Assembly (NCBI RefSeq): GCF_030409215.1
Contig: NZ_JAUFPL010000034.1
Location: 62,001 to 126,000 of the forward strand
Direction: 5' to 3'
DNA from: Halomonas ramblicola
GTDB taxonomy: Bacteria > Pseudomonadota > Gammaproteobacteria > Pseudomonadales > Halomonadaceae
DNA length: 64,000 bases
The first letter of the stretch is position 1. Each line of letters begins with the position of its first letter. The notes below the pieces were generated by a model. The model was not told the origin of the DNA and did not search any database. It saw nothing but the letters and a program-made list of their open reading frames with translations. A program made the position numbers and the translations under genes. Of the stretch, positions 17,194 to 26,740 are shown one piece after another.

Positions 17194-18963
17194 TCAGAAC
17201 GGCCAGATCAGCGGAATCAGCGTCAGCGCCACCGCGGCGGTCAGCAGGTTGAGCGGCGCGCCCACCCGCAGGAAGTCGCCGAAACGGTAGCCGCCAGGGC
17301 CGTGCACCATCAGGTTGGTCTGGTAGCCGATCGGGGTCAGGAAGCTGGCCGAGGCGGCCAGCATCACCACCACCACATACGGCATGGGGCTGACCCCCAG
17401 GCTCTCGGCCCCGGCCATCACCACCGGGAAGGAGATCACCGCGGCGGCGTTGTTGGTGATCAGCGAGGTGAGCAGGGCCACCACCAGGTAGGTGACGACC
17501 AGTAACGCCCAGGGATTGCCGTCGGCCAGGCCCAGGGCACCCGCGGCCAGGGCACTGGCCGCACCGGTGCTCTCCAGGGCCGCCCCCAGGCCGAAGGAGG
17601 CGGCGATGGTCAGCAGCACCTGGGTGTCCAGGCCACGGCGGGCGGCGCCCACCGAGCAGCAGCCGGTGAGCAGTACCAGGGCAGCGCCCAGCATGGCGGA
17701 GTTCATCAGGCTGGTGAGCCCCAGGGCCGCCAGCAGCACCACGCCACCCAGGATGCTCCACGCCAGCCAGGCCTTCTCGTGCACCGGCCGGGCCGAACCG
17801 TTCACCTGGCTGATCAGCAGGAAGTCGCGGGACTGACGGTGACGCTCGATGAACGGCGGCCGTGCCTCCAGCAGCAGCACGTCGGCCGGCTGCAGGCGCA
17901 CCTGGCCGAGGTTGCCGGCCACCCGCTCGCCGCCGCGGCACACCGCCAGCACGGCGGCGCCGTAAAGGGTACGGAAGTGGCCGTCGCGGATGCGCTGGCC
18001 GACGAACTGGCACTGGTCGGAGACCACCGCCTCCACCAGGCGCCGCTCCTTGAACTCCTTCTCCAGGCTCGAGTCACCGTGCCGCGAGGGCACCAGGCCG
18101 CGCACCTGCTGCAGCTCCACGGCGCCGTCGCTGGTGCCGGCGAACACCAGGCGATCGCCGCCCTTGAGCCGCTCGCCGGGGCCCACCACGCTGACCACGT
18201 TGCCGTCGCGCTCGATCTCCACCAGGAACAGCTCGCAGAGGTGGCGCAGGCCGGCCTCCTCCACCGTACGATCGACCAGCGGCCCCGCCGGGTCCACCTC
18301 CATCTCGATGGTGAACTCGCGGGGGTTCTCGAAGGCCTCGGCGGCGCCCCGCCGCGCCGGCAGCAGCCGCGGCCCCAGCAGCACCAGGTAGGCCAGCCCG
18401 ACCAGCGCCACCGGTACGCCCACCCAGGCCAGGTCGAACAGGCCCATGGCCAGGTCGGGATTGCGCTCGAGCAGCAGGCCGTGCACCACCAGGTTAGTGC
18501 TGGTACCGAGCAGGGTGATGGTGCCGCCCAGGATCGAGGCGAAGCTCAGCGGCATCAGCAGCCGATGGGCGGGGACGCCGATGCGCCGGCTCCAGCTCAG
18601 CACGGCGGGGATGAAGGTGGCCACTACCGGGGTGTTGTTGAGGAAGCCGCTGAGCGCGGCGGTGGGCAGCAGCAACCGCGACAGCACCCGGCGCTCGCCC
18701 TGCGGGCGACCCAGCAGGTAGCGGATGATCAGGTCGATGCCGCCGGTCTGGCGGATCGCCGTCACCAGCACGTACATGAAGGCCACGGTGAACAGGCCCT
18801 GGCTCGAGAAACCGGCCAGGGCCTGGTCGGGCGACAGCACCCCGAGCGTCAGCAACAGCACCAGGGCGCCCATCAGCACCAGGTCGGGGCCGAGACGCGT
18901 CAGGGCCATCAGCGGGAAGACCGCGAGGACGACGACGAGGGAGATCCAGGTATCCAGGGGCAT
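17194..18963 (-). CDS. SLC13-family permease with RCK C-terminal (TrkA-C) domains
   Basis: This 589-residue inner-membrane carrier is predicted to be Na+-coupled and to move dicarboxylates, sulfate or similar anions. Hydrophobic helices fill both halves, and the middle (about 205-375) holds two soluble TrkA-C-type domains (EMEVDPAGPLVDRTVEEAG; EFKERRLVEAVVSDQC). SLC13 motifs such as FLNNTPVVATFIP and SLITNNAAAVISFP, one in each repeat, are present. The substrate is not readable from sequence. The start (18963) has only a weak ribosome-binding site. Confidence 0.87.
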   Translation of the reverse strand: MPLDTWISLVVVLAVFPLMALTRLGPDLVLMGALVLLLTLGVLSPDQALAGFSSQGLFTVAFMYVLVTAIRQTGGIDLIIRYLLGRPQGERRVLSRLLLPTAALSGFLNNTPVVATFIPAVLSWSRRIGVPAHRLLMPLSFASILGGTITLLGTSTNLVVHGLLLERNPDLAMGLFDLAWVGVPVALVGLAYLVLLGPRLLPARRGAAEAFENPREFTIEMEVDPAGPLVDRTVEEAGLRHLCELFLVEIERDGNVVSVVGPGERLKGGDRLVFAGTSDGAVELQQVRGLVPSRHGDSSLEKEFKERRLVEAVVSDQCQFVGQRIRDGHFRTLYGAAVLAVCRGGERVAGNLGQVRLQPADVLLLEARPPFIERHRQSRDFLLISQVNGSARPVHEKAWLAWSILGGVVLLAALGLTSLMNSAMLGAALVLLTGCCSVGAARRGLDTQVLLTIAASFGLGAALESTGAASALAAGALGLADGNPWALLVVTYLVVALLTSLITNNAAAVISFPVVMAGAESLGVSPMPYVVVVMLAASASFLTPIGYQTNLMVHGPGGYRFGDFLRVGAPLNLLTAAVALTLIPLIWPF

Positions 18964-19087
18964 GGGGGCTCTTGAGACCGATAAAGTCAGGCGCCCATTG
19001 TGCCGCCCCTTTCGTATAGCAAAAAGTTATTTGTGGAAATCCTCTTATTCCACAAATAACTATGAAGAAATGCCTGCCCCACCACAC

Positions 19088-19113
19088 GAAAGGCCCGCTT
19101 GCGCGGGCCTTTC
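19088..19113 (-). terminator. cspA terminator
   Basis: A perfect 10-bp stem (AAAGGCCCGC / GCGGGCCTTT) with a 4-nt loop lies 43 bp beyond the cold-shock gene stop. It ends in CCTTTC on the minus strand, a good intrinsic terminator. Confidence 0.7.
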
Positions 19114-19154
19114 ATCGACCGCCGAGAGGCGGTCACATCCGGGTCGAGTGGCGC

Positions 19155-19361
19155 TTAGCCGATGACCTTGATGTTGGAGGCCTGGAGGCCCTTCTTGCCC
19201 TGGGTCACCTCGAAGGAGACCTTCTGGCCGTCCTGCAGGGACTTGAAGCCTTCTGCCTGGATCTCGGAGAAGTGGGCGAACAGGTCGTCACCGCTGTCGT
19301 CCGGAGAGATGAAGCCGTAACCCTTGGTGTCGTTGAACCACTTGACTGTACCGGTAGCCAT
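19155..19361 (-). CDS. CspA-family cold shock protein
   Basis: This 68-residue cold-shock-domain protein binds single-stranded RNA and DNA. It carries RNP1-like KGYGFI and RNP2-like LFAHFSEI motifs and begins [11 protein letters not shown], as most members do. The ATG at 19361 follows GAGGT at good spacing; the longer upstream frame has no domain. A 214-bp gap upstream fits the long 5' leader common to csp genes. Whether it is cold-induced or constitutive cannot be told from the sequence. Confidence 0.95.
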   Translation of the reverse strand: MATGTVKWFNDTKGYGFISPDDSGDDLFAHFSEIQAEGFKSLQDGQKVSFEVTQGKKGLQASNIKVIG

Positions 19362-19575
19362 TATCGAATACCTCGATCTATGCATTTGATTTGCCGGGAA
19401 ATACCCGAGTTGCAGTGGGTAAAACAAGGAACGTTCACCGGGAAAATCGATGCGCACGAGCGTTTCGATGCCTACCTGGGGTGTTACGACTTGCCAACCA
19501 ACTGCGCGCAGGATGCCCCCTCGACGGGCACACGTCAAACACTATTTGCCACCGATGACCGAAAAATGACGCGGC

Positions 19576-21225
19576 CTACTCCCCGGCCAGGATCCAGGCC
19601 GCCGCCTTCTCGGCGATCATCAGCGTCGGCGAGTTGGTGTTGCCGCTGGTGATGGTGGGCATGACGCCGGCGTCCACCACCCGCAGGCCCGCCACGCCGC
19701 GCACCCGCAGGTGCGGGTCCACCACCGCCAGGGGGTCGTCGGCGCGCCCCATCCGCGTGGTGCCCACCGGGTGGAAGATGGTGGTGCCGATGTCGCCGGC
19801 CAGCCGCGCCAGTTCCTCGTCGCTCTGGTACTCCAGACCGGGCTTGAACTCCTCGGGGGCATAGCGGGCGAAGGCCGGCTGGGCGGCGATGCGCCGGGTC
19901 ACGCGCAGCGAGTCCGCCGCCACTTGGCGATCCTCCGGCGAGCTCAGGTAGTGCGGCGCGATGGCCGGGGCCCGGCGCGGGTCGCGGCCGGTGATGCGCA
20001 CCGTGCCACGACTCGTCGGGTTGAGATTGCAGACGCTGGCGGTGATCGCCGGGAAGTCGTGCAGCGGCTGGCCGAAGGCCGGCAGGCTCAGCGGCTGGAC
20101 GTGATACTGGATATTGGGGTGGGCGTGGTCGTCGCTGCTGCGCGTGAAGGCACACAGCTGGGAGGGCGCCATGCTCATGGGGCCGGAGCGCTTCAGGGCG
20201 TATTCCAGGCCGATGCGCGCCTTGCCCAGCAGGGAGTTGGCCAGGGTGTTGAGGGTAGTGGCCCCCGTCACCTTGTAGACCGAGCGGATCTGCAGGTGGT
20301 CCTGGAGGTTCTCGCCGACCCCGGGCAGCTCCGCCACCAGCGGAATCTCGTGCTCGGCGAGCAGCTCGGCCGGGCCGATACCGGAGAGCTGCAGCAGCTG
20401 GGGCGAGCCGATCGCCCCGGCGCAGAGGATCACCTCGCGCCCGGCGTGCACCACGAGCTCCTCACCACCCCGCGCGACGCGCACGCCGCGGCAGTGCGGC
20501 GCACCGTCCTCGCCCCTCTCCACCTCCAGGCGCAGCACCTGGGTGGAGTGCCAGAGGGTGAGGTTGTCGCGCCTCTCGGCCTCGCGCAGGAAGGCCTTGG
20601 ACGTGTTCCAGCGCCAGCCGCTGCGCTGGTTGACCTCGAAGTAGTCGACGCCCTCGTTGTCGCCGCGATTGAAGTCGCGGGTCCGCGGGATCCCGGCCTC
20701 CACCGCCGCCGTGGCGAAGTCGTCGAGCACCTGCCACTTGAGGCGCTGCCTCTCCACCCGCCACTCGCCGCCGTGGCCATGGAAGTCGCGATGGGCACCA
20801 TCGGCATCGCCGCCCGCGTCCAGGCGGTGGTGGTCCTCGTGCCGGATGAAGTCGGGCAGGCAGTTCTCCCAGCGCCAGGCGGTATCGCCGGTCACCTCCG
20901 CCCAGTGGTCGTAGTCGCGGGCCTGGCCGCGGATGTAGAGCATGCCGTTGATGCTGGAACAACCACCCAGGGTCTTGCCGCGGGGGTAGAGCAGCGAGCG
21001 GCCGTTGAGCCCGGGGTCCGGCTCGGTACGGAAGCGCCAGTCGGTACGCGGGTTGTCGATGCAGTAGAGATAGCCCACCGGAATATGGATCCAGTGGTAG
21101 TTGTCGCGTCCGCCGGCCTCGATCAGCAGCACCCGGTTGGCCGGATCGGCGCTCAGGCGCTTGGCCAGCAGGCAGCCGGCGGTACCGGCCCCCACCACGA
21201 TATAGTCGAATTCCCGTTCTGACAT
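19576..21225 (-). CDS. GMC-family FAD oxidoreductase (choline dehydrogenase-like)
   Basis: This 549-residue flavoprotein is of the glucose-methanol-choline family. It has the N-terminal ADP-binding motif (YIVVGAGTAGCLLAKRL), the GMC signature region (PRGKTLGGCSSINGMLYIRG) and the C-terminal HPVGTTRMG and TSGNTNSPTLMIAEKAA regions. It oxidises an alcohol group, but the substrate cannot be fixed. No betaine aldehyde dehydrogenase or BetI regulator lies nearby, so it is probably not the osmoprotectant enzyme BetA itself. The ATG at 21225 was chosen for its GGGAG site. Confidence 0.88.
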   Translation of the reverse strand: MSEREFDYIVVGAGTAGCLLAKRLSADPANRVLLIEAGGRDNYHWIHIPVGYLYCIDNPRTDWRFRTEPDPGLNGRSLLYPRGKTLGGCSSINGMLYIRGQARDYDHWAEVTGDTAWRWENCLPDFIRHEDHHRLDAGGDADGAHRDFHGHGGEWRVERQRLKWQVLDDFATAAVEAGIPRTRDFNRGDNEGVDYFEVNQRSGWRWNTSKAFLREAERRDNLTLWHSTQVLRLEVERGEDGAPHCRGVRVARGGEELVVHAGREVILCAGAIGSPQLLQLSGIGPAELLAEHEIPLVAELPGVGENLQDHLQIRSVYKVTGATTLNTLANSLLGKARIGLEYALKRSGPMSMAPSQLCAFTRSSDDHAHPNIQYHVQPLSLPAFGQPLHDFPAITASVCNLNPTSRGTVRITGRDPRRAPAIAPHYLSSPEDRQVAADSLRVTRRIAAQPAFARYAPEEFKPGLEYQSDEELARLAGDIGTTIFHPVGTTRMGRADDPLAVVDPHLRVRGVAGLRVVDAGVMPTITSGNTNSPTLMIAEKAAAWILAGE

Positions 21226-21463
21226 GGCGTGCACTCCCGACATGCCATGGCCCCGTCGGCGCGGTGACGGCCCGGGCGCTGGCGACATGCCGCGCTGTTG
21301 TTGTGGTCTCGGCGGGGCCGACGCCCCTGGCATCAGCCGAGTCTAACCGTCCCGGCGGTTCCCTGCACCGCCCGCCCTGCCCACGCTCGAGGCGGCGCCC
21401 TTCGACATCGGACGGCGGGCGACGCATCATGTCATGCTTCACCGGCTAACGATTTCCCCCACC

Positions 21464-21655
21464 ATGAGCCACGACAGCCCCCGGCAGAACCAGCAGAGGA
21501 ACCCCTTCGCCGGCCATTCGGCCATCTGGCTGTTCGACTACGGCTTGCCCAACCGCGACTACCCGCTCAACCTCGCCGCCGCCCTGCGCGAACTCGGCGT
21601 CGAGGACGACCCCGTCTTCGCCCTGGCGGGGCGCCTGCCCGGGGAGGCGCGCTGA
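21464..21655 (+). pseudogene. Internally deleted chaC-like copy
   Basis: This 63-codon frame matches the N-terminus of the ChaC protein at 23313-23885 (QNQQRNPFAGHSAIWLF) and then jumps to its C-terminus (LNLAAALRELGVEDDPVFALAGRL). Aligning the two copies shows 62 of 63 identical bases over 21482-21544 versus 23331-23393. A loss of 381 bp (127 codons) follows, so the frame stays open. The catalytic core is missing, including most of the GYGSLIW motif and the acidic active-site region. The product cannot be an active cyclotransferase. Its stop overlaps the start of the next gene. Confidence 0.85.
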
Positions 21656-22437
21656 TGGCGGGACTCGAGGTCTGGCAGTACCTGCTGATCGGGCTGATCT
21701 TCGTCTGGAGCGGCTTCGTCAGGACCAGCCTCGGCTTCGGCGGCGCCGTGCTCTCGCTGCCCTTCCTGCTGCTGGTCCACGACCAGCCGCTGGTGTTCCT
21801 GCCGATCATCGCCTTGCACCTGCTGATCTTCTCCAGTTGGATCGCCTGGCGCGGCCATCGGCAACTGGTGGCCGAGAACGGGGGTGGCAAGCCGGCGGAG
21901 AGCAATATCGACTGGGGCTACCTGCTCAGGGCCATGAAGGTGATGATCGTCCCCAAGCTGGTCGGGGTGGTGGGCCTGCTCACCCTGCCGGGCGACATCA
22001 TGACCAGCATCATCTTCGTGATCGTGATGGTCTATGCGGTGGGCTATGTGCTCGACCGCCCCTTCCGCAGCCGCAACCGCTGGGTGGACACCCTGCTGCT
22101 GGCGCTGGGTGGCTACGTCAGCGGCACCTCGCTGATCGGCGCTCCGCTGATCGTCGCGGTGTTCGCCACCCACGTCGCCGCCCACCAGCTGCGCGATACC
22201 CTCTTCGTGCTGTGGTTCATCCTGGTGCTGATCAAGATGACCTCCTTCGTGATCGCCGGCGTCGACCTGCAGCTCGTCCACCAGCTGTGGCTGCTGCCCT
22301 GCGCCCTGGTCGGTCACCTGCTCGGCGAGCGCGCCCACCGTTACATGGTGGAGGGCCGAGCGAACCTCTACTTCCGGGTGCTGGGCGCCGTGCTGATCCT
22401 GGTCAGCGTGGTGGGGCTGACGAGCGCGGCAGGCTGA
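21655..22437 (+). CDS. TauE/SafE-family membrane permease
   Basis: This 260-residue integral membrane protein of the TauE/SafE (sulfite/sulfonate exporter-like) family has about eight hydrophobic segments. The family repeat is visible as SLGFGGAVLSLPFLLL near the N-terminus and GGYVSGTSLIGAPLIV in the second half. The exported anion is uncertain. The start ATG overlaps the TGA stop of the deleted chaC copy, which suggests an ancestral coupled chaC-permease pair. A 27-bp remnant of this gene's 3' end (22392-22418) recurs after the intact chaC. Confidence 0.85.
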   Translation: MAGLEVWQYLLIGLIFVWSGFVRTSLGFGGAVLSLPFLLLVHDQPLVFLPIIALHLLIFSSWIAWRGHRQLVAENGGGKPAESNIDWGYLLRAMKVMIVPKLVGVVGLLTLPGDIMTSIIFVIVMVYAVGYVLDRPFRSRNRWVDTLLLALGGYVSGTSLIGAPLIVAVFATHVAAHQLRDTLFVLWFILVLIKMTSFVIAGVDLQLVHQLWLLPCALVGHLLGERAHRYMVEGRANLYFRVLGAVLILVSVVGLTSAAG

Positions 22438-22707
22438 GCACCGGGGCCCAGCCTGCGGAGCGCCAGTCAGGCGCTGCGCGCCATGTCTGGCGCACCCGAA
22501 GAAAAAAGGTTCTTCGCAAATCAGCGTGAAGCCGCGCTGTAGGAGGCCGGGTCCCCCGGGCGACTGGCGCCGATAGGCGCCCGGCGGTACCGCCAACGCT
22601 GAAGGGGCTCGATCGGGAGGCCTGCGGCCTCCAGTCGCGCAGCAAAGTCGAGGCGTCGAACCGTGCCCTCCTACCGACAGGTTTCACGCCAAAGTGCGAT
22701 GATTCAG
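22438..22707. other. Intergenic stretch with an inverted-repeat element
   Basis: No gene is visible here. Bases 22539-22674 are bounded by the perfect 8-bp inverted repeat GTAGGAGG / CCTCCTAC and contain several internal palindromes such as GGCGCCnATnGGCGCC. It resembles REP/BIME-type interspersed elements. There is no transposase and no target-site duplication that I can identify. Confidence 0.4.
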
Positions 22708-22738
22708 AAAAAACGGGCGGCTTATGCAAGCCGCCCGA
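22708..22738 (-). terminator. Terminator of the rhodanese gene
   Basis: A 10-bp perfect stem (CGGGCGGCTT and its complement, 4-nt loop) is followed on the minus strand by GTTTTTTC. It lies 24 bp past the rhodanese stop codon. Confidence 0.8.
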
Positions 22739-22761
22739 GATGCCGGTCCTGTGACGGGAGG

Positions 22762-23088
22762 TCAGGCTGCGTGGCGCTTCTCGAACCAGTCCTGGGTTCC
22801 GCCTTCGTAGTCGTAGACCTGGGTGAAGCCGGCTTCCTCCAACTTCTTCGCCGCCTTGGGAGAGGCATCGCAATCGAAGTTGGCGCAGTAGACAACGACC
22901 TTGCGCTCCTTGCTGCCAACCACGTCTTCGACTTTCCCAACGAAGTCCTCGTCTTTCACGGGGATGTTGATCGAGGTGCGGATGTGCTGCTTGTTGAAGG
23001 CGTCGCGTGGCAGGACATTGATGAGCACGAAATCCTCATGCACGGTTTCGTTCATGACCTTGAGTTCATCGCGAGTGATCGCTTTCAT
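22762..23088 (-). CDS. Rhodanese-like domain protein
   Basis: This 108-residue single-domain protein resembles sulfurtransferases. It has the typical opening (ITRDELKVMN), LINVLP in place of the usual LIDVR, and an active-site loop starting with a cysteine (YCANFDCDAS). Its loop is longer than the six-residue loop of sulfur-specific rhodaneses, so the substrate is uncertain. The ATG at 23088 follows AAGGAG; an upstream TTG is possible but too close. It has its own terminator and is probably transcribed alone. Confidence 0.87.
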   Translation of the reverse strand: MKAITRDELKVMNETVHEDFVLINVLPRDAFNKQHIRTSINIPVKDEDFVGKVEDVVGSKERKVVVYCANFDCDASPKAAKKLEEAGFTQVYDYEGGTQDWFEKRHAA

Positions 23089-23312
23089 GAACAACTCCTT
23101 GCCGTAACGAATTCGGCGATTGGTACTGGCTTGCCCGCCCTCAACCTGGTAGACAACCCCTTATTTTCCAATGCCTTTTGTTACCCTTCATCGGGTTGTG
23201 ACAGGCACCCCGCCACCAGGTTCCTGGCGTGGCCGCGCCCCTCCCGGGTGCACTTGCCGCGCCGGGCCTGGCAAGATCATGGGCCCGACACTCGCCAAAC
23301 GACACCCCGACG

Positions 23313-23885
23313 ATGATGCTCGACACCACCCGGCAGAACCAGCAGAGGAACCCCTTCGCCGGCCATTCGGCCATCTGGCTGTTCGGCTACGGCTCGTTGA
23401 TCTGGAAAGCGGACTTCCCCTATATCGAGCGCCGCCCGGCCCATATCCACGGCTGGGTGCGACGCTTCTGGCAGGGCTCCCACGATCACCGCGGCACGCC
23501 CGAGGCGCCGGGGCGCGTGGTGACCCTGGTGCGCCGTCCGGGAGTGGCCTGCCACGGCATGGCCTACCGCATCGCCCCCGAGGTGCTCACCCCCCTGGAC
23601 GTGCGCGAGAAGAACGGCTACCTCCGCGAGGTCACGCGCCTGCACTTCGATGACGCCGCGGGCGAGAGCGCCGAAGGGCTGGTCTACCTGGCCGGCGCCG
23701 ACAACGCCGCCTTCCTCGGCGAGGCCCCGCTCGACGCCATCGCCGAGCAGATCGCCACCGCCCACGGGCCGAGCGGCCCCAACAGCGACTACCTGCTCAA
23801 CCTCGCCGCCGCACTGCACGAACTCGGCGTCGAGGACGACCACGTCTTCGCCCTGGCGGGGCGACTCACCGGGGAGGCCCGCTGA
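23313..23885 (+). CDS. chaC: ChaC-type gamma-glutamylcyclotransferase
   Basis: This 190-residue enzyme of the ChaC family cleaves glutathione to 5-oxoproline and Cys-Gly. The substrate-binding motif FGYGSLIW lies near residue 25, and the acidic catalytic segment (VREKNGYLREV) near 95. The likely start is ATG 23313 or 23316. A recognisable ribosome-binding site is weak, but the same N-terminal residues are kept in the decayed copy at 21464. The sequence just after its stop is debris of a TauE gene, showing that this is one half of a duplicated chaC-permease pair. Confidence 0.88.
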   Translation: MMLDTTRQNQQRNPFAGHSAIWLFGYGSLIWKADFPYIERRPAHIHGWVRRFWQGSHDHRGTPEAPGRVVTLVRRPGVACHGMAYRIAPEVLTPLDVREKNGYLREVTRLHFDDAAGESAEGLVYLAGADNAAFLGEAPLDAIAEQIATAHGPSGPNSDYLLNLAAALHELGVEDDHVFALAGRLTGEAR

Positions 23886-23907
23886 TCCTGGTCAACGTGG
23901 TGGGGCT
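23881..23907 (+). repeat. 3' remnant of a second tauE copy
   Basis: These 27 bases match 22392-22418, the end of the intact TauE gene, at 26 positions. The match starts at GCTGAT, which also occurs at the start of the intact TauE gene (21651-21656). That fits loss of 741 bp between two 6-bp direct repeats. The remnant lies inside the 3' end of the convergent ABC permease gene and supplies its last codons and stop. Confidence 0.7.
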
Positions 23908-24692
23908 ACCGCCTCGCGGCGCCGCTTGACCTCGTAGGCCACCGCCAGCAGCACCGTGACCAGGATCAGGATCAGCCCCAGGGCATTGACCGCCGGGGTC
24001 AGGCCGGTGCGCACCTTGGAGGCGATGTACACCGTCAGGGTGGTGTCGTAGCCCACCACGAAGAGGGTGGTGTTGTAGTTCTCGAAGGACTGCAGGAAGG
24101 CGATCACCGCGGCCGAGAGGATCGCCGGTTTCAGGAAGGGCAGCAGGATGCGCCGGAACGCCTGCCAGGGGCTGGCGCCGAGGTCCAGGGCGGCGCGTTC
24201 CAGGGTGCGATCGAAGCGCTGCAGCCGGGCGGTGACCATCAGCATCACGTAGGCGGCGATGAAGGTGGCCTGGCCGAGCACGGTGAGGAAGACGCCACCG
24301 CCCACGCCCCACTGGCGCCAGAAGATCAGCGTGGAGATGCCGATGATCACCCCCGGGGTGAGCAGTGGCGACAGGATCAGCGCATAGAGGAACGGCTTGG
24401 CGCGGCTCGAGACGCTGTTGAGAAACAGCGCCGTGGCGATGCCGATGGGCACCGCCAGCAGCAGCACCCCGGCGGCCACCAGCAGGCTGTTGCCGAGCGC
24501 CTGCCACATGGCGCCGTCGGCGGCGAGCTCGCCGAACCATCTCAGGGTGGTACCGTCCCAGGGGGTCACGGTGGGGAAGCGGCTGTCGTTGAAGGTCGCC
24601 GCGGCCATGATCGCCAGCGGCAGGAAGAGGTAGGCGAAGAACACCACCACGTAGCCGCGCAGGGCCAGCGCCATCAGGGTGCGGGAACTCAT
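23892..24692 (-). CDS. Polyamine-type ABC transporter permease 2 (PotC/YdcV-like)
   Basis: This 266-residue inner-membrane permease has about six helices and the EAA-loop motif (ERAALDLGASPWQAFRRILLP). It pairs with the permease encoded just upstream. Its ATG overlaps that gene's stop (ATGA). The C-terminal end (AVAPPR) and its stop codon are read from the tauE remnant at 23881-23907, so the original terminus may have been replaced, but the core is complete. Substrate type is inferred from the binding protein. Confidence 0.88.
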   Translation of the reverse strand: MSSRTLMALALRGYVVVFFAYLFLPLAIMAAATFNDSRFPTVTPWDGTTLRWFGELAADGAMWQALGNSLLVAAGVLLLAVPIGIATALFLNSVSSRAKPFLYALILSPLLTPGVIIGISTLIFWRQWGVGGGVFLTVLGQATFIAAYVMLMVTARLQRFDRTLERAALDLGASPWQAFRRILLPFLKPAILSAAVIAFLQSFENYNTTLFVVGYDTTLTVYIASKVRTGLTPAVNALGLILILVTVLLAVAYEVKRRREAVAPPR

Positions 24693-25568
24693 TTTGCGAT
24701 ATCCCCCAGGCCGACCCTGAAGATCCTCATCACCAGCGACATGAAGCCGATGCACAGTACCAGCAGCAGGAAGGCGTAGGCCGCCCCCTGGTTCCAGTTG
24801 CCACCCTCGAAGAACCAGTTGTAGATGATCTGGGTGAACCAGCGGCTGCCCGGCGAGCCGAGCAGCGCCGGCACGGCGTAGCTGCCCGCCGCCAGCATGA
24901 AGGTCATGATGCAGCCGGTGGCGATGCCCGGCTTGGCGTGGGGAATGACGATGCGCCGATGGGTGCGCAGCGTGCCCGCGCCGAGGTCCCGGGCGGCGCG
25001 CACCTGGTTGTCGTCGAGGCTCTCGATGGCGTTGTAGACCGGGAACACCATGAACAGGATGTAGGCGTAGACCATGCCCACCATCACCCCGGCGTCGCCG
25101 CTGAGGAAGCGGATCGGCCGGTCGATCAGCCCCAGCATCATCAGCACCTCGTTGAGCGGCCCGCGGAACGCCAGGATGATGAACCACGAGTAGGTGCGCA
25201 GGATCTCGTTGATCCAGAAGGGGATGATCAGCAGCAGGATGCACAGCGCCGCCTGCCGCGGGGTGGCCACCTTGGCCAGGTACCAGGCCAGCGGGTAGCT
25301 CACGGCCAGTGTCAGCAGGGTCACCAGCACGCTGGACCACAGCGTCTTGAAGAAGATCGTCCGGTGAATGTCGTTGGCGAACAGGGTGGCGTAGTTGGCC
25401 AGGGTCCAGCCGTCCTCGAGGCCGCCCCGCTGGTCGGGCAGCAGGTTGGGGCGCAGTGAATAGTCGATCATCTGCAGCTGCGGCAGGGTCACCATGACGA
25501 TCAGCCAGATCCCCAGCAGCACCAGGATGGCCGCCGCCAGGGGCCCGCCAAAGCGCGCGGAGAGCTGC

Positions 25569-25576
<8 letters not shown>
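24689..25576 (-). CDS. Polyamine-type ABC transporter permease 1 (PotB-like)
   Basis: This 295-residue inner-membrane permease begins with a long hydrophobic helix (AAAILVLLGIWLIVMVTLP) and has the EAA loop (ARDLGAGTLRTHRRIVIPH). The ATG at 25576 overlaps the end of the upstream ATPase gene, consistent with one operon: binding protein, ATPase, permease 1, permease 2. The longer in-frame start lies inside the ATPase gene and is rejected. Confidence 0.9.
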
Positions 25577-26717
<1,141 letters not shown>

Positions 26718-26740
26718 GGTCACCTCGTGGTCAGGACGGG

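Noticed and set aside
21434..21655. The 73-residue frame as a genuine small gene
   Set aside because: It is made of the two ends of ChaC with the catalytic core missing, at near-identical DNA sequence, so it is a decayed copy.
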